A stretch of DNA of 64,000 nucleotides, from NCBI GenBank assembly GCA_965228955.1, contig OZ245848.1, forward strand, positions 5,642,001-5,706,000. Reading direction: 5' to 3'. A program made the translations under genes and the position numbers. Within the stretch, counting starts at the first letter, position 1; the number at the start of each line of letters is the position of its first letter. This DNA comes from JANSWY01 sp965228955. Lineage in GTDB: Bacteria; Bacteroidota; Bacteroidia; Cytophagales; Cyclobacteriaceae. The notes under the pieces were generated by a model. That model did not search any database, had not been told where the DNA came from, and was given only the letters and a program-made list of their open reading frames with translations. This document shows positions 9,360 to 17,334 of this stretch, piece by piece.

Positions 9360-10211
9360 ATGAAAGCAATATACATCTTGATCGCCGCTATCATGTTTGG
9401 GAGCTGCCATCAATCAAATTCACAGGAAAAAATGGAAAACAAAGATCCAAAGGAAATTACACTAGCCGGAATGAAAGCCTTCTTTACTGACTACAGCAAA
9501 GAAGGAGTAGAAAAATTATACGATGAAAACTACATCCAACACAATCCGCATGTCCCAACTGGTCGCGAACCGGTAATTGGTTTGTTACCTGCGCTAAAAG
9601 AAGCCGGAACTACTTTCAAAAATCACAGACTCATTGCTGATGGTGACCTGGTATTAATGCATAATACTTACGACAATGCTGAAGCATTTGGAGCTAAAGA
9701 AATTGTGACCTTTGATGTATTTAGAATTGAAAATGGAAAAATAGCTGAGCACTGGGATGCTATCACTCCATTGGTAAAAGAAACTGCTAGTGGAAGATCA
9801 CAAACAGATGGACCAACTGAGATTACGGATCTGGATAAGACTGAAGCCAATAAAAAGCTGGTAAAAGCATTTGTAGATGATGTCCTTTTCGGAATGAATC
9901 CAGATAAAATAACAGAATATGTGAGTACCGAAACTTATAATCAGCACAATGTATTTGTGGAAGATGGACTTGAAGGATTAAACAAAGCAATCCAATACCT
10001 GATCTCACAAAACGACATGTTTGTGTACACTAAAACTCATAAGATAATTGGGCAGGGCAATTTTGTATTGACCATGAGCGAAGGACAATGGCATGGAAAA
10101 TCTCAATCTTTTTATGATCTGTTTAGAGTGGAGAATGGCAAGATTGTAGAGCACTGGGATGTGATCCAGGAGATTCCAGAGCAGTTGGCTCATGAGAATG
10201 GAATGTTTTAA
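9360..10211 (+). CDS. Lipoprotein with two SnoaL/NTF2-like domains
   Basis: ATG at 9360 gives a 283-residue protein with a lipobox (FGSC, Cys at about 16). Two NTF2-like domains follow in tandem (about 30-150 and 160-280); each ends with the repeated motif F-R-x-E-N-G-K-I-x-E-H-W-D, typical of the SnoaL-like polyketide cyclase family found in many small secreted Bacteroidota proteins. The domains form cone-shaped barrels that bind small hydrophobic ligands; catalytic function is not certain. It lies 87 bases after AraC copy A and is its likely target, mirroring the pair at 28146-30030. An intrinsic terminator follows. Confidence 0.85.
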   Translation: MKAIYILIAAIMFGSCHQSNSQEKMENKDPKEITLAGMKAFFTDYSKEGVEKLYDENYIQHNPHVPTGREPVIGLLPALKEAGTTFKNHRLIADGDLVLMHNTYDNAEAFGAKEIVTFDVFRIENGKIAEHWDAITPLVKETASGRSQTDGPTEITDLDKTEANKKLVKAFVDDVLFGMNPDKITEYVSTETYNQHNVFVEDGLEGLNKAIQYLISQNDMFVYTKTHKIIGQGNFVLTMSEGQWHGKSQSFYDLFRVENGKIVEHWDVIQEIPEQLAHENGMF

Positions 10212-10234
10212 TTGATAAGTAGTTAGATGCTAAG

Positions 10235-10265
10235 AACCGTTCCAATTTTAGGGCGGTTTTTTTAT
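10235..10265 (+). terminator. Intrinsic terminator after the double NTF2 lipoprotein
   Basis: AACCG at 10235-10239 pairs with CGGTT at 10254-10258, with an additional CC/GG pairing in the interior, and is followed by a run of seven Ts. It has the same AACCG...CGGTT arms as the terminator at 37365-37395. Confidence 0.7.
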
Positions 10266-10337
10266 TTTAGAGATATGACAGTTCTGTTCGGCTATATTTT
10301 TACAGGGATAGTAAACTGCTTGCTAAACGGAAGTTCA

Positions 10338-10364
10338 TTGCCAAATAATAATCCTCTATCTTTC
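10338..10364 (+). promoter_or_regulatory. Candidate Bacteroidota-type promoter with very short leader
   Basis: TTG at 10338 is followed after 16 bases by TATCTTTC (10357-10364), close to the TTTG/TAnnTTTG promoter pair of this phylum. The ATG of the Crp-like gene begins only five bases later, so the transcript would be leaderless or nearly so. Confidence 0.45.
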
Positions 10365-10369
10365 GCCAA

Positions 10370-10900
10370 ATGGAAACCCTGGAAGAAATCTTAAAACAAG
10401 ACAAAAACGCCAAAACTAAACTCTTCAAAAAAGGAGAGGTAATTCAAAACAAGGGTCAGTATTCTCCACATACTTATTTCGTGTCAAAGGGCCTCCTAAG
10501 AAGCTACATCATCGATAGTAAAGGGAAACAACACATCTTCATGTTTGCTTGTGAAGGATGGATCATGGCAGATCTGGAATCAATAGAATTTGAACACCCA
10601 ACCGAGCTGTTTATAGATTGCCTGGAAGATACAGAAGTCGTCATATTTGACCGCAACTGGATGACAAAACCAGATGTAGAAGCAGACCAACTCCTACAAA
10701 ACATCCGTCTCCTCTATCGCCGAATGGGAGTTCTGCAAAAAAGAATCCTCATGCAAATGAGCTCTCCGGCAATTGACAGATACACTCACTTCCTGGAAAC
10801 CTACCCGCAGCTTCCCAACAGAATCCCTCAACACATGATCGCCTCTTATCTTGGTATCACACCACAAGCGCTTAGCACCATCCGAGCCCAAAACAGATAG
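10370..10900 (+). CDS. Crp/Fnr-family cyclic-nucleotide-binding-domain regulator
   Basis: A 176-residue protein with a cNMP-binding-like beta-roll (about 15-100; KKGEVIQNKGQYSPHTYFVSKGLLR) followed by a helical linker and a C-terminal winged-helix segment with IASYLGITPQALSTIR. It matches the short Bacteroidota Crp/Fnr regulators that often sit next to small metabolic genes. The canonical phosphate-binding RxA motif for cAMP is not obvious, so it may sense another ligand or none. The gene has its own promoter and follows a terminator, hence it is an independent unit; the DUF5996 gene 79 bases downstream may be read through. Confidence 0.85.
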   Translation: METLEEILKQDKNAKTKLFKKGEVIQNKGQYSPHTYFVSKGLLRSYIIDSKGKQHIFMFACEGWIMADLESIEFEHPTELFIDCLEDTEVVIFDRNWMTKPDVEADQLLQNIRLLYRRMGVLQKRILMQMSSPAIDRYTHFLETYPQLPNRIPQHMIASYLGITPQALSTIRAQNR

Positions 10901-10979
10901 CCCATTTCATTTGTTAATCTACATGAATGCATTAATCTGATTTACTACCGACATTTGATTTAAATAAACACCGATTACA

Positions 10980-11891
10980 ATGACTAAGAATAACTGGCCC
11001 GCTTTAGATTTTTCTGAGATTCAGGACACCATGGAAACACTGCATCAGTGGATTCAGATTGTTGGAAAATTGAGACTGAGAACTATGCCATGGCAAAATC
11101 ACTCCTGGCACACCACATTATATATCACGACAAATGGGTTTTCTACTCATGGTATTCCCCACAATGGAAGAATCTTTCAGGTAGAATTTGACTTCAAAAA
11201 ACATCAGCTCATCATGCAATGTTCTAATGCAGGAGTGCAGACCATGGAACTCAAAGAACAAACAGTAGCAGAGTTCTACAATGAGTTCTTCGAAAAGCTA
11301 AAGCAGATTGATGTCAACATCAAAATCCATCCAAGACCAAACGAGATGGAGCCGGCAATACCATTTACAGAAAACCATGTCAACAAGCATTATAATCCGG
11401 AAGCAGCAGTGAAAATCTGGCAAGCCATGCTCAAGGCAAACGGTGTATTCAATGAATTCAGAACTGATTTTGTAGGAAAAGCCAGCCCGGTACATCTATT
11501 CTGGGGAGCATTTGATCTGGCGGTAACCAGATTCTCTGGAAAACCAGCTCCACTACATCCGGGAGGAATGCCAAACATGTCACTGGAAGTGATGCAGGAA
11601 GCATATTCACAGGAAGTCAGTAGCGCAGGTTTATGGCTAGGTTCAAGGGATTCGCCAATGCCTGTGTTTTATGCTTATGCATATCCAAATGACCCGGAGT
11701 TTGGCAAGCAAAAAGTACAACCAGAACAAGCATTCTGGAGTGAAGACATGGGTGAGTATTTCTTAAAATATGAAGATGTCCAACAATCGGATGACCCTGA
11801 GCAGACCTTGAGAGATTTCTTGCAAACTACTTATGAGGCAGCTGCTAAAACCTCTGGTTGGGATAGAGAGGCATTGGAGAAGCAGTCTTAA
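10980..11891 (+). CDS. DUF5996 family protein
   Basis: A 303-residue soluble protein matching my recognition of DUF5996: the start WPALDFSEIQDTMETLHQW, the RLRTMPWQNHSWHTTLYIT block and the VHLFWGAFDLAVTRFSGKPAP block are characteristic. It has no signal peptide. The conserved histidines and aspartates suggest an enzyme but no reaction is established. It stands downstream of a Crp-like regulator in the same direction. Confidence 0.8.
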   Translation: MTKNNWPALDFSEIQDTMETLHQWIQIVGKLRLRTMPWQNHSWHTTLYITTNGFSTHGIPHNGRIFQVEFDFKKHQLIMQCSNAGVQTMELKEQTVAEFYNEFFEKLKQIDVNIKIHPRPNEMEPAIPFTENHVNKHYNPEAAVKIWQAMLKANGVFNEFRTDFVGKASPVHLFWGAFDLAVTRFSGKPAPLHPGGMPNMSLEVMQEAYSQEVSSAGLWLGSRDSPMPVFYAYAYPNDPEFGKQKVQPEQAFWSEDMGEYFLKYEDVQQSDDPEQTLRDFLQTTYEAAAKTSGWDREALEKQS

Positions 11892-12292
11892 ATAAAATGG
11901 CACTGCAGAATCATTGAATGTGACAAGGAACAACTGCATCCAAAGGCATATGATAAAAATAATTGCCACGACAGCACACGATACACTTCGTTAAACGCGC
12001 GCTAGCTAAGTGTTAGGAAAGTTGTAAATCTTGCTGCTAAAAAAAGTGGAATCACTGGTCAGGCTTGGCTGGTCCGCATCACAAGTTTTGCCAGTGCAAG
12101 AATCCTTGGTTATGATGTTTTGAAAAATCTTCTTTGCTTAAGGGGTTTGGCGTGTTATGACAACAATTGTGCTCAATGGAATTCCACAAAACTTGTTAAG
12201 TTTGTGTACGCCAAAACTGTAGGCACGGTGCTTAATGGGTCGTTATGATCAATTTTTCAGGATTCGAAAAAATCACTCAAAATAAAAAGACA
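11892..12292. other. Long non-coding spacer with imperfect inverted repeats
   Basis: About 400 bases with no convincing gene. It contains an imperfect hairpin with arms ACACTT and AAGTGT (11983-12013, extended inward by GTTA/TAGC), directly followed by GTTAGG; a hairpin CACAAAACTT/AAGTTTGTG at 12185-12207; and two copies of GTTATGA (about 12153 and 12242). The last one opens an inverted repeat that returns after the next gene. The layout recalls recombination-site spacers of gene cassettes but no integrase or exact core consensus is present. Confidence 0.4.
12242..12259. repeat. Left arm of inverted repeat flanking the next gene
   Basis: GTTATGATCAATTTTTCA here and TGAAAAATGATCATAAC at 13261-13277 are reverse complements apart from a single A. 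They bracket the gene at 12293-13270; the right arm overlaps its last codons and stop. Confidence 0.6.
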
Positions 12293-13270
12293 ATGAACAG
12301 AAGTTTCCTCTTAATAAATTTTCTTCTAGTATCTTCAATTGGATTTTCTCAAACACTTTTTGTACCAAATGGAACAGTTGGAGGATCTGGTAATGGTAAT
12401 GTTGGAATAGGGCAATCAAATCCCACTAGTAGACTTCACGTCTATAAACCATCTAGTCTTGACTTAAACTTTGAAACAGACTTTGATAATGCAGTACGTC
12501 TCTATCTAACTGGAGCAAACCAACAATGGAGCGTGCGTAAACTAAATAATAATGATTTTTCAATTGTAGATGATACAGATGGTGGAACTATGCCATTTCG
12601 TATAGAACCAGGTGCTGGTTATAACGCTTTTAGAATTCAATCTGATGGAAATATTGGAATAGGAACATCTGATGCAACAAGTAAGCTTCATGTCTACCGT
12701 TCAGGGGGTCTAAATATGAATTTAGAAACTTCTGGGGATAATGCGGTAAGGCTTTATTTTACAGGTTCTAATCAACAATGGAGTTTAAGAAAGTTCAACA
12801 ATAATAAAATTGGGTTCGCAGATGATACTAATGGAGGCAAAATTCCATTTAGTATAGAACCAGGAGCAAGCTCTAACACAATTTATGTTAATTCTGAAAG
12901 CAAAGTTGGTATAGGAACAACTGATTTTACAGGTAATCACAAACTTCGAGTAGAAGGCTCCATTGGAGCACGTGAAATTAAAGTAGAAGCTAGTGGCTGG
13001 TCGGATTTCGTTTTCTATGATAACTATGAATTGAGAACACTTGAAGAAGTCGAAGAACACATTGTTGAAAAAGGTCATCTACCTGAAATTCCAAGTGAAT
13101 CAGAAGTAGCCGAAAACGGGATCAACTTAGGAGAGATGAACGCTAAACTACTCCAGAAGATAGAAGAACTAACGCTCTATATGATCGACATGAACAAAAG
13201 AGTTAGTCAGCTTGAAAATGAAAACCAAGAATTAAAATCAAAAGTATCTGCCCTTAGTGGTGAAAAATGA
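12293..13270 (+). CDS. Secreted repeat protein with C-terminal self-chaperone-like coiled coil
   Basis: ATG at 12293 is chosen because it starts a clear signal peptide ending in GFSQT. The mature protein has two long internal repeats (about residues 40-115 and 118-195) each with the pattern NxGIG...SxLHVY...NAVRLY(L/F)TG(A/S)NQQWS(V/L)RK, then an NxKVGIGT unit. The C-terminus has LEEVEEHIVEKGHLPEIPSE followed by a heptad-rich coiled coil; this block ends many Bacteroidota surface proteins and resembles the intramolecular chaperone of endosialidase and tail-fibre proteins. It is probably a trimeric fibrous surface protein. The gene is bracketed by an inverted repeat. Confidence 0.75.
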   Translation: MNRSFLLINFLLVSSIGFSQTLFVPNGTVGGSGNGNVGIGQSNPTSRLHVYKPSSLDLNFETDFDNAVRLYLTGANQQWSVRKLNNNDFSIVDDTDGGTMPFRIEPGAGYNAFRIQSDGNIGIGTSDATSKLHVYRSGGLNMNLETSGDNAVRLYFTGSNQQWSLRKFNNNKIGFADDTNGGKIPFSIEPGASSNTIYVNSESKVGIGTTDFTGNHKLRVEGSIGAREIKVEASGWSDFVFYDNYELRTLEEVEEHIVEKGHLPEIPSESEVAENGINLGEMNAKLLQKIEELTLYMIDMNKRVSQLENENQELKSKVSALSGEK

Positions 13271-13277
13271 TCATAAC
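13261..13277. repeat. Right arm of inverted repeat flanking the fibre-like gene
   Basis: TGAAAAATGATCATAAC is the reverse complement of 12242-12259 with one base missing. It covers the stop codon of the gene. ATAACAAACGC immediately after resembles the start of some integron attC sites, which may be coincidence. Confidence 0.6.
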
Positions 13278-13470
13278 AAACGCTGATGAATGAATAGAGG
13301 GGCTGGCTGTAAAGTAGCAGAGTGCTTGCTGCATAGTCCGCCTCATTTCAGCTTGATAAAATGAACTGGAAAATCTATTTTACAATCAAAAATAAGGCAA
13401 TGAAGTAGTAGCTAAGGCAAGAGCTTTTCATGCTCTACTCATCATAGCTGGTCGTTGAAGCACATAAATT

Positions 13471-14214
13471 ATGACCATCGAAGAACTCTTTAATCTTTTC
13501 CAAAGCCATGTAGAGCAAGAAAAAGTCTTTCTGTATGAACGGTACGAAAACGACCAACTATTCATTGCATTCAGAAATTCCTACGGTAAGCACTTGGATG
13601 AGTCTGAATCAACCTACTTAACGGAAATTTTAAGAGACGAAGAATGGAAGTGGTTTGTTCCACATGTTGTAAGGGTAATGGAGAAATTCCCAAACTCACT
13701 ATTGGAAGCACTAATGCATACGGCAATTAACGAAAAAGACCCTAGCTACAATGGAATTTTTATTGACCCATGCATTCGCGTTTACGATGTGTTTTCAGTT
13801 AATAAGATTGTCTTAGGCTATTTGAAAAATGGAACTTATGAGGAAAAGATTGGTGCGTTGAAAGCGATTTATTGGACACGACCTCATATTGTTTCTGTTG
13901 GAAATGACACCTTTGGTTATAGATTTGAATGGTTGGATAGTGAGAATTGCTATGATTGGAGAAATATGAATACTCAAGAATATTTTAGGATGGATAAAAT
14001 AGAAGAAGAAGCTTATTTCGAAAAAATTGGGCTGTTGAAAAATCAAAGAATGGAAGTCCTACTTAATGAATTTCTCGGAACAAGTGATGGGAGAATCAGG
14101 TATCAGATTTCTTTATATCTTCCTAAGGACATTAAGAAATTCCCTAAAGAACTTTCTGAGGATGCTAGGCTCTACGTTAAGGAAGTAAAGAATGTTAAGA
14201 TGCCTACAAGCTAA
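13471..14214 (+). CDS. Hypothetical soluble protein, HEAT-like
   Basis: A 247-residue acidic protein without signal peptide or membrane segment. I do not recognise a family. Its middle (LGYLKNGTYEEKIGALKAIYW) and end (LLNEFLGTSDGRIRYQISLYLP) resemble alpha-helical HEAT-like repeats, as seen in some immunity and contact-dependent defence proteins, but there is no toxin gene next to it. It stands alone between two long spacers (200 bases before, 280 after), like its upstream neighbour, which gives the region a cassette-like look. Confidence 0.6.
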   Translation: MTIEELFNLFQSHVEQEKVFLYERYENDQLFIAFRNSYGKHLDESESTYLTEILRDEEWKWFVPHVVRVMEKFPNSLLEALMHTAINEKDPSYNGIFIDPCIRVYDVFSVNKIVLGYLKNGTYEEKIGALKAIYWTRPHIVSVGNDTFGYRFEWLDSENCYDWRNMNTQEYFRMDKIEEEAYFEKIGLLKNQRMEVLLNEFLGTSDGRIRYQISLYLPKDIKKFPKELSEDARLYVKEVKNVKMPTS

Positions 14215-14330
14215 TCAGATCGAAAGTGCACAATCAAAAACGTGCTTCTCCCAACACGGGCCACCTCAACTACATGACTATTGCTATTCTGCTTCTTAAA
14301 CCCAAGCAATTTTAACCGAGCAACCTAATA

Positions 14331-14360
14331 TCCCATTTCAGTAGGGTTATCTCCCATTTC
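14331..14360 (+). promoter_or_regulatory. Direct repeat TCCCATTTC with 21-bp period
   Basis: TCCCATTTC occurs at 14331-14339 and 14352-14360, exactly two helical turns apart, in the 280-base spacer (14215-14494) that holds nothing else recognisable. Two 9-bp half sites spaced by 12 bases is the geometry used by LytTR-type regulators. It lies 135 bases before the hydrolase gene. Confidence 0.4.
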
Positions 14361-14494
14361 GAAGGAAGGACATCTGTTTTTTATCAATATGATGCACATT
14401 TTTGGATTACTCGATCCTGTTTTAGTACCTGTATTTCAATGGCTCTTCTGTTTAATATTAAAGCTCAAACGGGATTGATTAAACTAAAATCCAT

Positions 14495-16009
14495 ATGATC
14501 AATTCTAAACTTTTCATTATCCCAATTGTGTTGTTCCAATTCACACAAGGTCTTGCACAAACCAATGTCAGTACTTCCACTTCAAGCGCAGAGCAACAAC
14601 AGCCACTTGTGGAAGCTTGCAACAACCTTCTCAAAAAAAACGATGCTTACGTGACAGAGAAGCGCGATAAAATATTCAGTAAAGAATTTGAGGACTTCAA
14701 CTCAATCATTGATTCTTTGGAACAAACAGTACAGCAATTGGTCAATAAGTACAAACCGCGTACTGAAATAGATGCGCAACTCATTGATAGCCTATTAACT
14801 GAAACAAAATTCAAACACAGACGATATCGGTTGTTGTATCCGAATAACTATCATCGTTTTGCCGATTTTAAGAAAAAAGCGACTGTTCCCAGTGACTATT
14901 TTGAAAATGTGATGAATGGAAGTTTTGATAACCCATCTCTAATACAGTTTAAGGAATATAAAAGATGTATGAATTATTACTTTGATATTCTTTCAGCAGG
15001 AGAATACAAGTTTTCACACCTTGAATATGTACCTCTAAAACGTTTGGATAACCGTTACGATGCTATAGCTGGCTTGGATGCTCATCAGACCGTAAAGGAT
15101 TTTTTTATCAAGGAGCATTTCACCTCCAATATCTGGACCTACCGTGTAGAGGCTTTTGATTACGCTTATGCAAAAGCTCTGGAAGATGTCAAGAATGAAG
15201 AGTATCTACAGAAAATCAAGGATACCTACAAAATGGGGCACGATAGAAGGAATGATGCCAGCGAAATAAAAGCTTACAAAACGGTAGATGACATCACTTT
15301 GAATGCACATATCTTTTACCCCGAAAACCACGATAAAAGAGAAGTAAAACCTGCGCACTTGTTTTTTCATGGTGGTGGATGGGCTATTGGGCTTCCGGAG
15401 TGGAGTTATGGTGCTTGTAAAGGTGCCGTAAAAGATGGAAGGGTGGCAATTGCCTTCGATTTTCGTCTTAGAAATGTCTACGGTACAAATGTTAAAACCA
15501 CCGTAACTGATGCGCTAACAGCCATCTCTTGGGTACGAGAAAACGCAAGAGATTTAGGTATTGACCCTAACAAGGTTTTAGTAGATGGCTTTTCTTCGGG
15601 TGCTCAATTAGCATTGATTTCGAGCATGATAGAAAACCCTGAAGATTTTGGTGTGATTTCAGAGTTTAGTTCAAGGCCTGACGCCTTAATTCTTGGTTCT
15701 TGCCCATATAACGTTAGTGGTAGAGATGTTTACGATATTGATTACGACACAAAATCAATTTCACCACTTTATCTGATCAAGGAAAATCTGCCACCCATCC
15801 TGGCATTCCACGCTGAAGAAGATCGTATGGTTAAATTTTCTGAATTTGAAAAGTTTAGAAATGCCATACAGAAAACAAAGAACAGTTTCACCTCACGTTC
15901 GTATCCTGGAATGGGACATTTTTTTGAGGGAAGCTCTGAGGAGGATAGAGAAGAAAGAAGAAAACTTAGGGAAGAGTTTTTGTTGAAACATGGTTTTATA
16001 GTAGAATAA
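14495..16009 (+). CDS. Secreted alpha/beta hydrolase (hormone-sensitive-lipase-like) with long N-terminal region
   Basis: A 504-residue protein with signal peptide (to about residue 22, GLAQ). Residues about 260-500 form an alpha/beta hydrolase of the alpha/beta-hydrolase-3 type: oxyanion motif HGGGW at 292-296, nucleophile elbow GFSSG with Ser367, acid Asp443 and His475 in GMGH. It should cleave ester bonds of small lipids or similar substrates in the periplasm. Residues 30-250 are not hydrolase; the FDNPSLIQFKEYKRCMNYYFD stretch and the following helices resemble the N-terminal helical region of Bacteroidota TlpA-like thioredoxin proteins. A terminator follows. Confidence 0.82.
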   Translation: MINSKLFIIPIVLFQFTQGLAQTNVSTSTSSAEQQQPLVEACNNLLKKNDAYVTEKRDKIFSKEFEDFNSIIDSLEQTVQQLVNKYKPRTEIDAQLIDSLLTETKFKHRRYRLLYPNNYHRFADFKKKATVPSDYFENVMNGSFDNPSLIQFKEYKRCMNYYFDILSAGEYKFSHLEYVPLKRLDNRYDAIAGLDAHQTVKDFFIKEHFTSNIWTYRVEAFDYAYAKALEDVKNEEYLQKIKDTYKMGHDRRNDASEIKAYKTVDDITLNAHIFYPENHDKREVKPAHLFFHGGGWAIGLPEWSYGACKGAVKDGRVAIAFDFRLRNVYGTNVKTTVTDALTAISWVRENARDLGIDPNKVLVDGFSSGAQLALISSMIENPEDFGVISEFSSRPDALILGSCPYNVSGRDVYDIDYDTKSISPLYLIKENLPPILAFHAEEDRMVKFSEFEKFRNAIQKTKNSFTSRSYPGMGHFFEGSSEEDREERRKLREEFLLKHGFIVE

Positions 16010-16195
16010 GGCCTGAATATAGAAACCTAAATTTGAAAACACACATGATGAGTTGCCTTTAACCAATTTGTCTTTTTGATTAATTGACATAAGTTCATTC
16101 AACAGGCAGGAGACCTTCGCGATCATTTATTAATTTTATGTAGCCCTTTGGAAGACTTCAAATAACAAGTTGCTTACAAAACACCAAACTAAAAA

Positions 16196-16231
16196 CAGCT
16201 ACTCCTTAAACAGAGTAGCTGATTTTTTATT
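16196..16231. terminator. Bidirectional intrinsic terminator
   Basis: CAGCTACTC (16196-16204) and GAGTAGCTG (16213-16221) form a perfect 9-bp stem with an 8-base loop, followed by ATTTTTTATTT on the plus strand and flanked by an A run on the left. It separates two convergent genes. Confidence 0.88.
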
Positions 16232-16270
16232 TGAAATTAAGAAATAACTTTGTTGACCAGTCGATTTGGA

Positions 16271-17083
16271 TTAATACAGGCAGAATTCCAATCTATAGGT
16301 AGCATCTCTGAAACTGTCGTAATTGTAGTCCATTATAATTTCGTTTCCTCTTCTTACAGCGATGTTATCCTTACCGTCGTTATTCCAATCTCCCACTATA
16401 TAATTATCACTGTTGCCATTTCCGAATCGGAAAGATCTATCTCTGACACTATCAAAATTATAATCCATTATTATTTCGTTTCCTCTTCTTACAGCGATGT
16501 TATCTTTGCCATCTCCATCCCAATCACCAACAAGGTATTCATCTTCGTTACCTCCATTTCCGAATCGGAAAGATCTATCTCTGACGCTATCAAAATTGTA
16601 ATCCATTATTATTTCATTTCCTCTTCTTACAGCCACATTATCTTTACCATCTCCGTCCCAATCGCCGATTAAATATTGTTCCCAGCCATAGCCAAAATAA
16701 AATGATTTTTCTCTTTCACTATCAAAATCATAGTCTAATATGATTTGATTTTGTCTTCGAACGCCAATACGGTCGCCTGCACCAGTCCAATTGCCAATAA
16801 AATAGCGATCCCTGTCTTTACCGTATGAGAAGCTAAATTCATAGATACCATCTCGGTTTCTATCTACAAATATTCTTGATCCTTTTCTTGCCCAAAAGCT
16901 GTAAGGCCTTGAGTAAGTACCCTCATCATTCACAAAATATTCGTCGAAACCTTTTGTACAGCCCCCAATTCCATATTCTGGAGCTTCAATTTCTCCTGTC
17001 TCCAGTGTCATTTCTCCGGTTGAGTCACATGAATAAAGAAAAAGGGTTGTAATTAATACTGAGTTGATTAAATAGTTTTTCAT
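16271..17083 (-). CDS. Lipoprotein with tandem FG-GAP/VCBS-like repeats
   Basis: A 270-residue protein with lipobox LYSC (Cys19). Four repeats follow, starting at residues 94, 137, 183 and 228, each 43-46 long with the pattern Y-(L/I)-(V/I)-G-D-W-(D/N)-x-D-G-K-D-N-(I/V)-A-V-R-R-G, then EIIMDYNFDS. The DxDxDGxxN loop is a calcium-binding motif of FG-GAP or VCBS beta-propeller repeats. Such proteins usually act as surface adhesins or ligand-binding propellers; four blades plus a divergent fifth (residues 55-92) may be an incomplete propeller. It is transcribed alone, divergent from the DUF4412 gene. Confidence 0.78.
   Translation of the reverse strand: MKNYLINSVLITTLFLYSCDSTGEMTLETGEIEAPEYGIGGCTKGFDEYFVNDEGTYSRPYSFWARKGSRIFVDRNRDGIYEFSFSYGKDRDRYFIGNWTGAGDRIGVRRQNQIILDYDFDSEREKSFYFGYGWEQYLIGDWDGDGKDNVAVRRGNEIIMDYNFDSVRDRSFRFGNGGNEDEYLVGDWDGDGKDNIAVRRGNEIIMDYNFDSVRDRSFRFGNGNSDNYIVGDWNNDGKDNIAVRRGNEIIMDYNYDSFRDATYRLEFCLY
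16283..16804 (-). repeat. Tandem coding repeats, unit about 135 bp
   Basis: Four in-frame units of 129-138 bases within the lipoprotein gene. The central two are nearly identical at the DNA level, including the whole stretch coding for RRGNEIIMDYNFDS and RDRSFRFG, which indicates recent duplication or gene conversion. Confidence 0.82.
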
Positions 17084-17334
17084 TTTTTGGATTGATTGAT
17101 TAAAAATAGTTTACGAATTAATTCGCATTAAATATCAATAAGAAATTTTGACAACACTATAAAATCCTATTAATGTTTCCGTTATGTACGAATTAATTTT
17201 TTCCAAATATTATCAATGAGTACTTCCAAAAAAACAATTATGACATCTAAATCAGACTAACAATGATTCTGTTTTTTAAATAAGGGATTAGACGAAATAA
17301 TGTAAATTACAGAAGGCCAATTCAATTCAAGAAT

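Noticed and set aside
11892..12292. Pseudogene in the long spacer
   Set aside because: No frame longer than a few dozen codons and no recognisable protein fragment on either strand were seen.
13471..14214. Immunity or antitoxin protein of a defence system
   Set aside because: The helical character fits loosely, but no toxin or effector gene is adjacent, so no such claim is supported.
16250..16672. Plus-strand open frame of 140 codons opposite the repeat lipoprotein
   Set aside because: It is antisense to the tandem repeats; its apparent repeats (ISESERSIS-like) only mirror the real gene on the minus strand, which has a lipobox and a calcium-binding motif.
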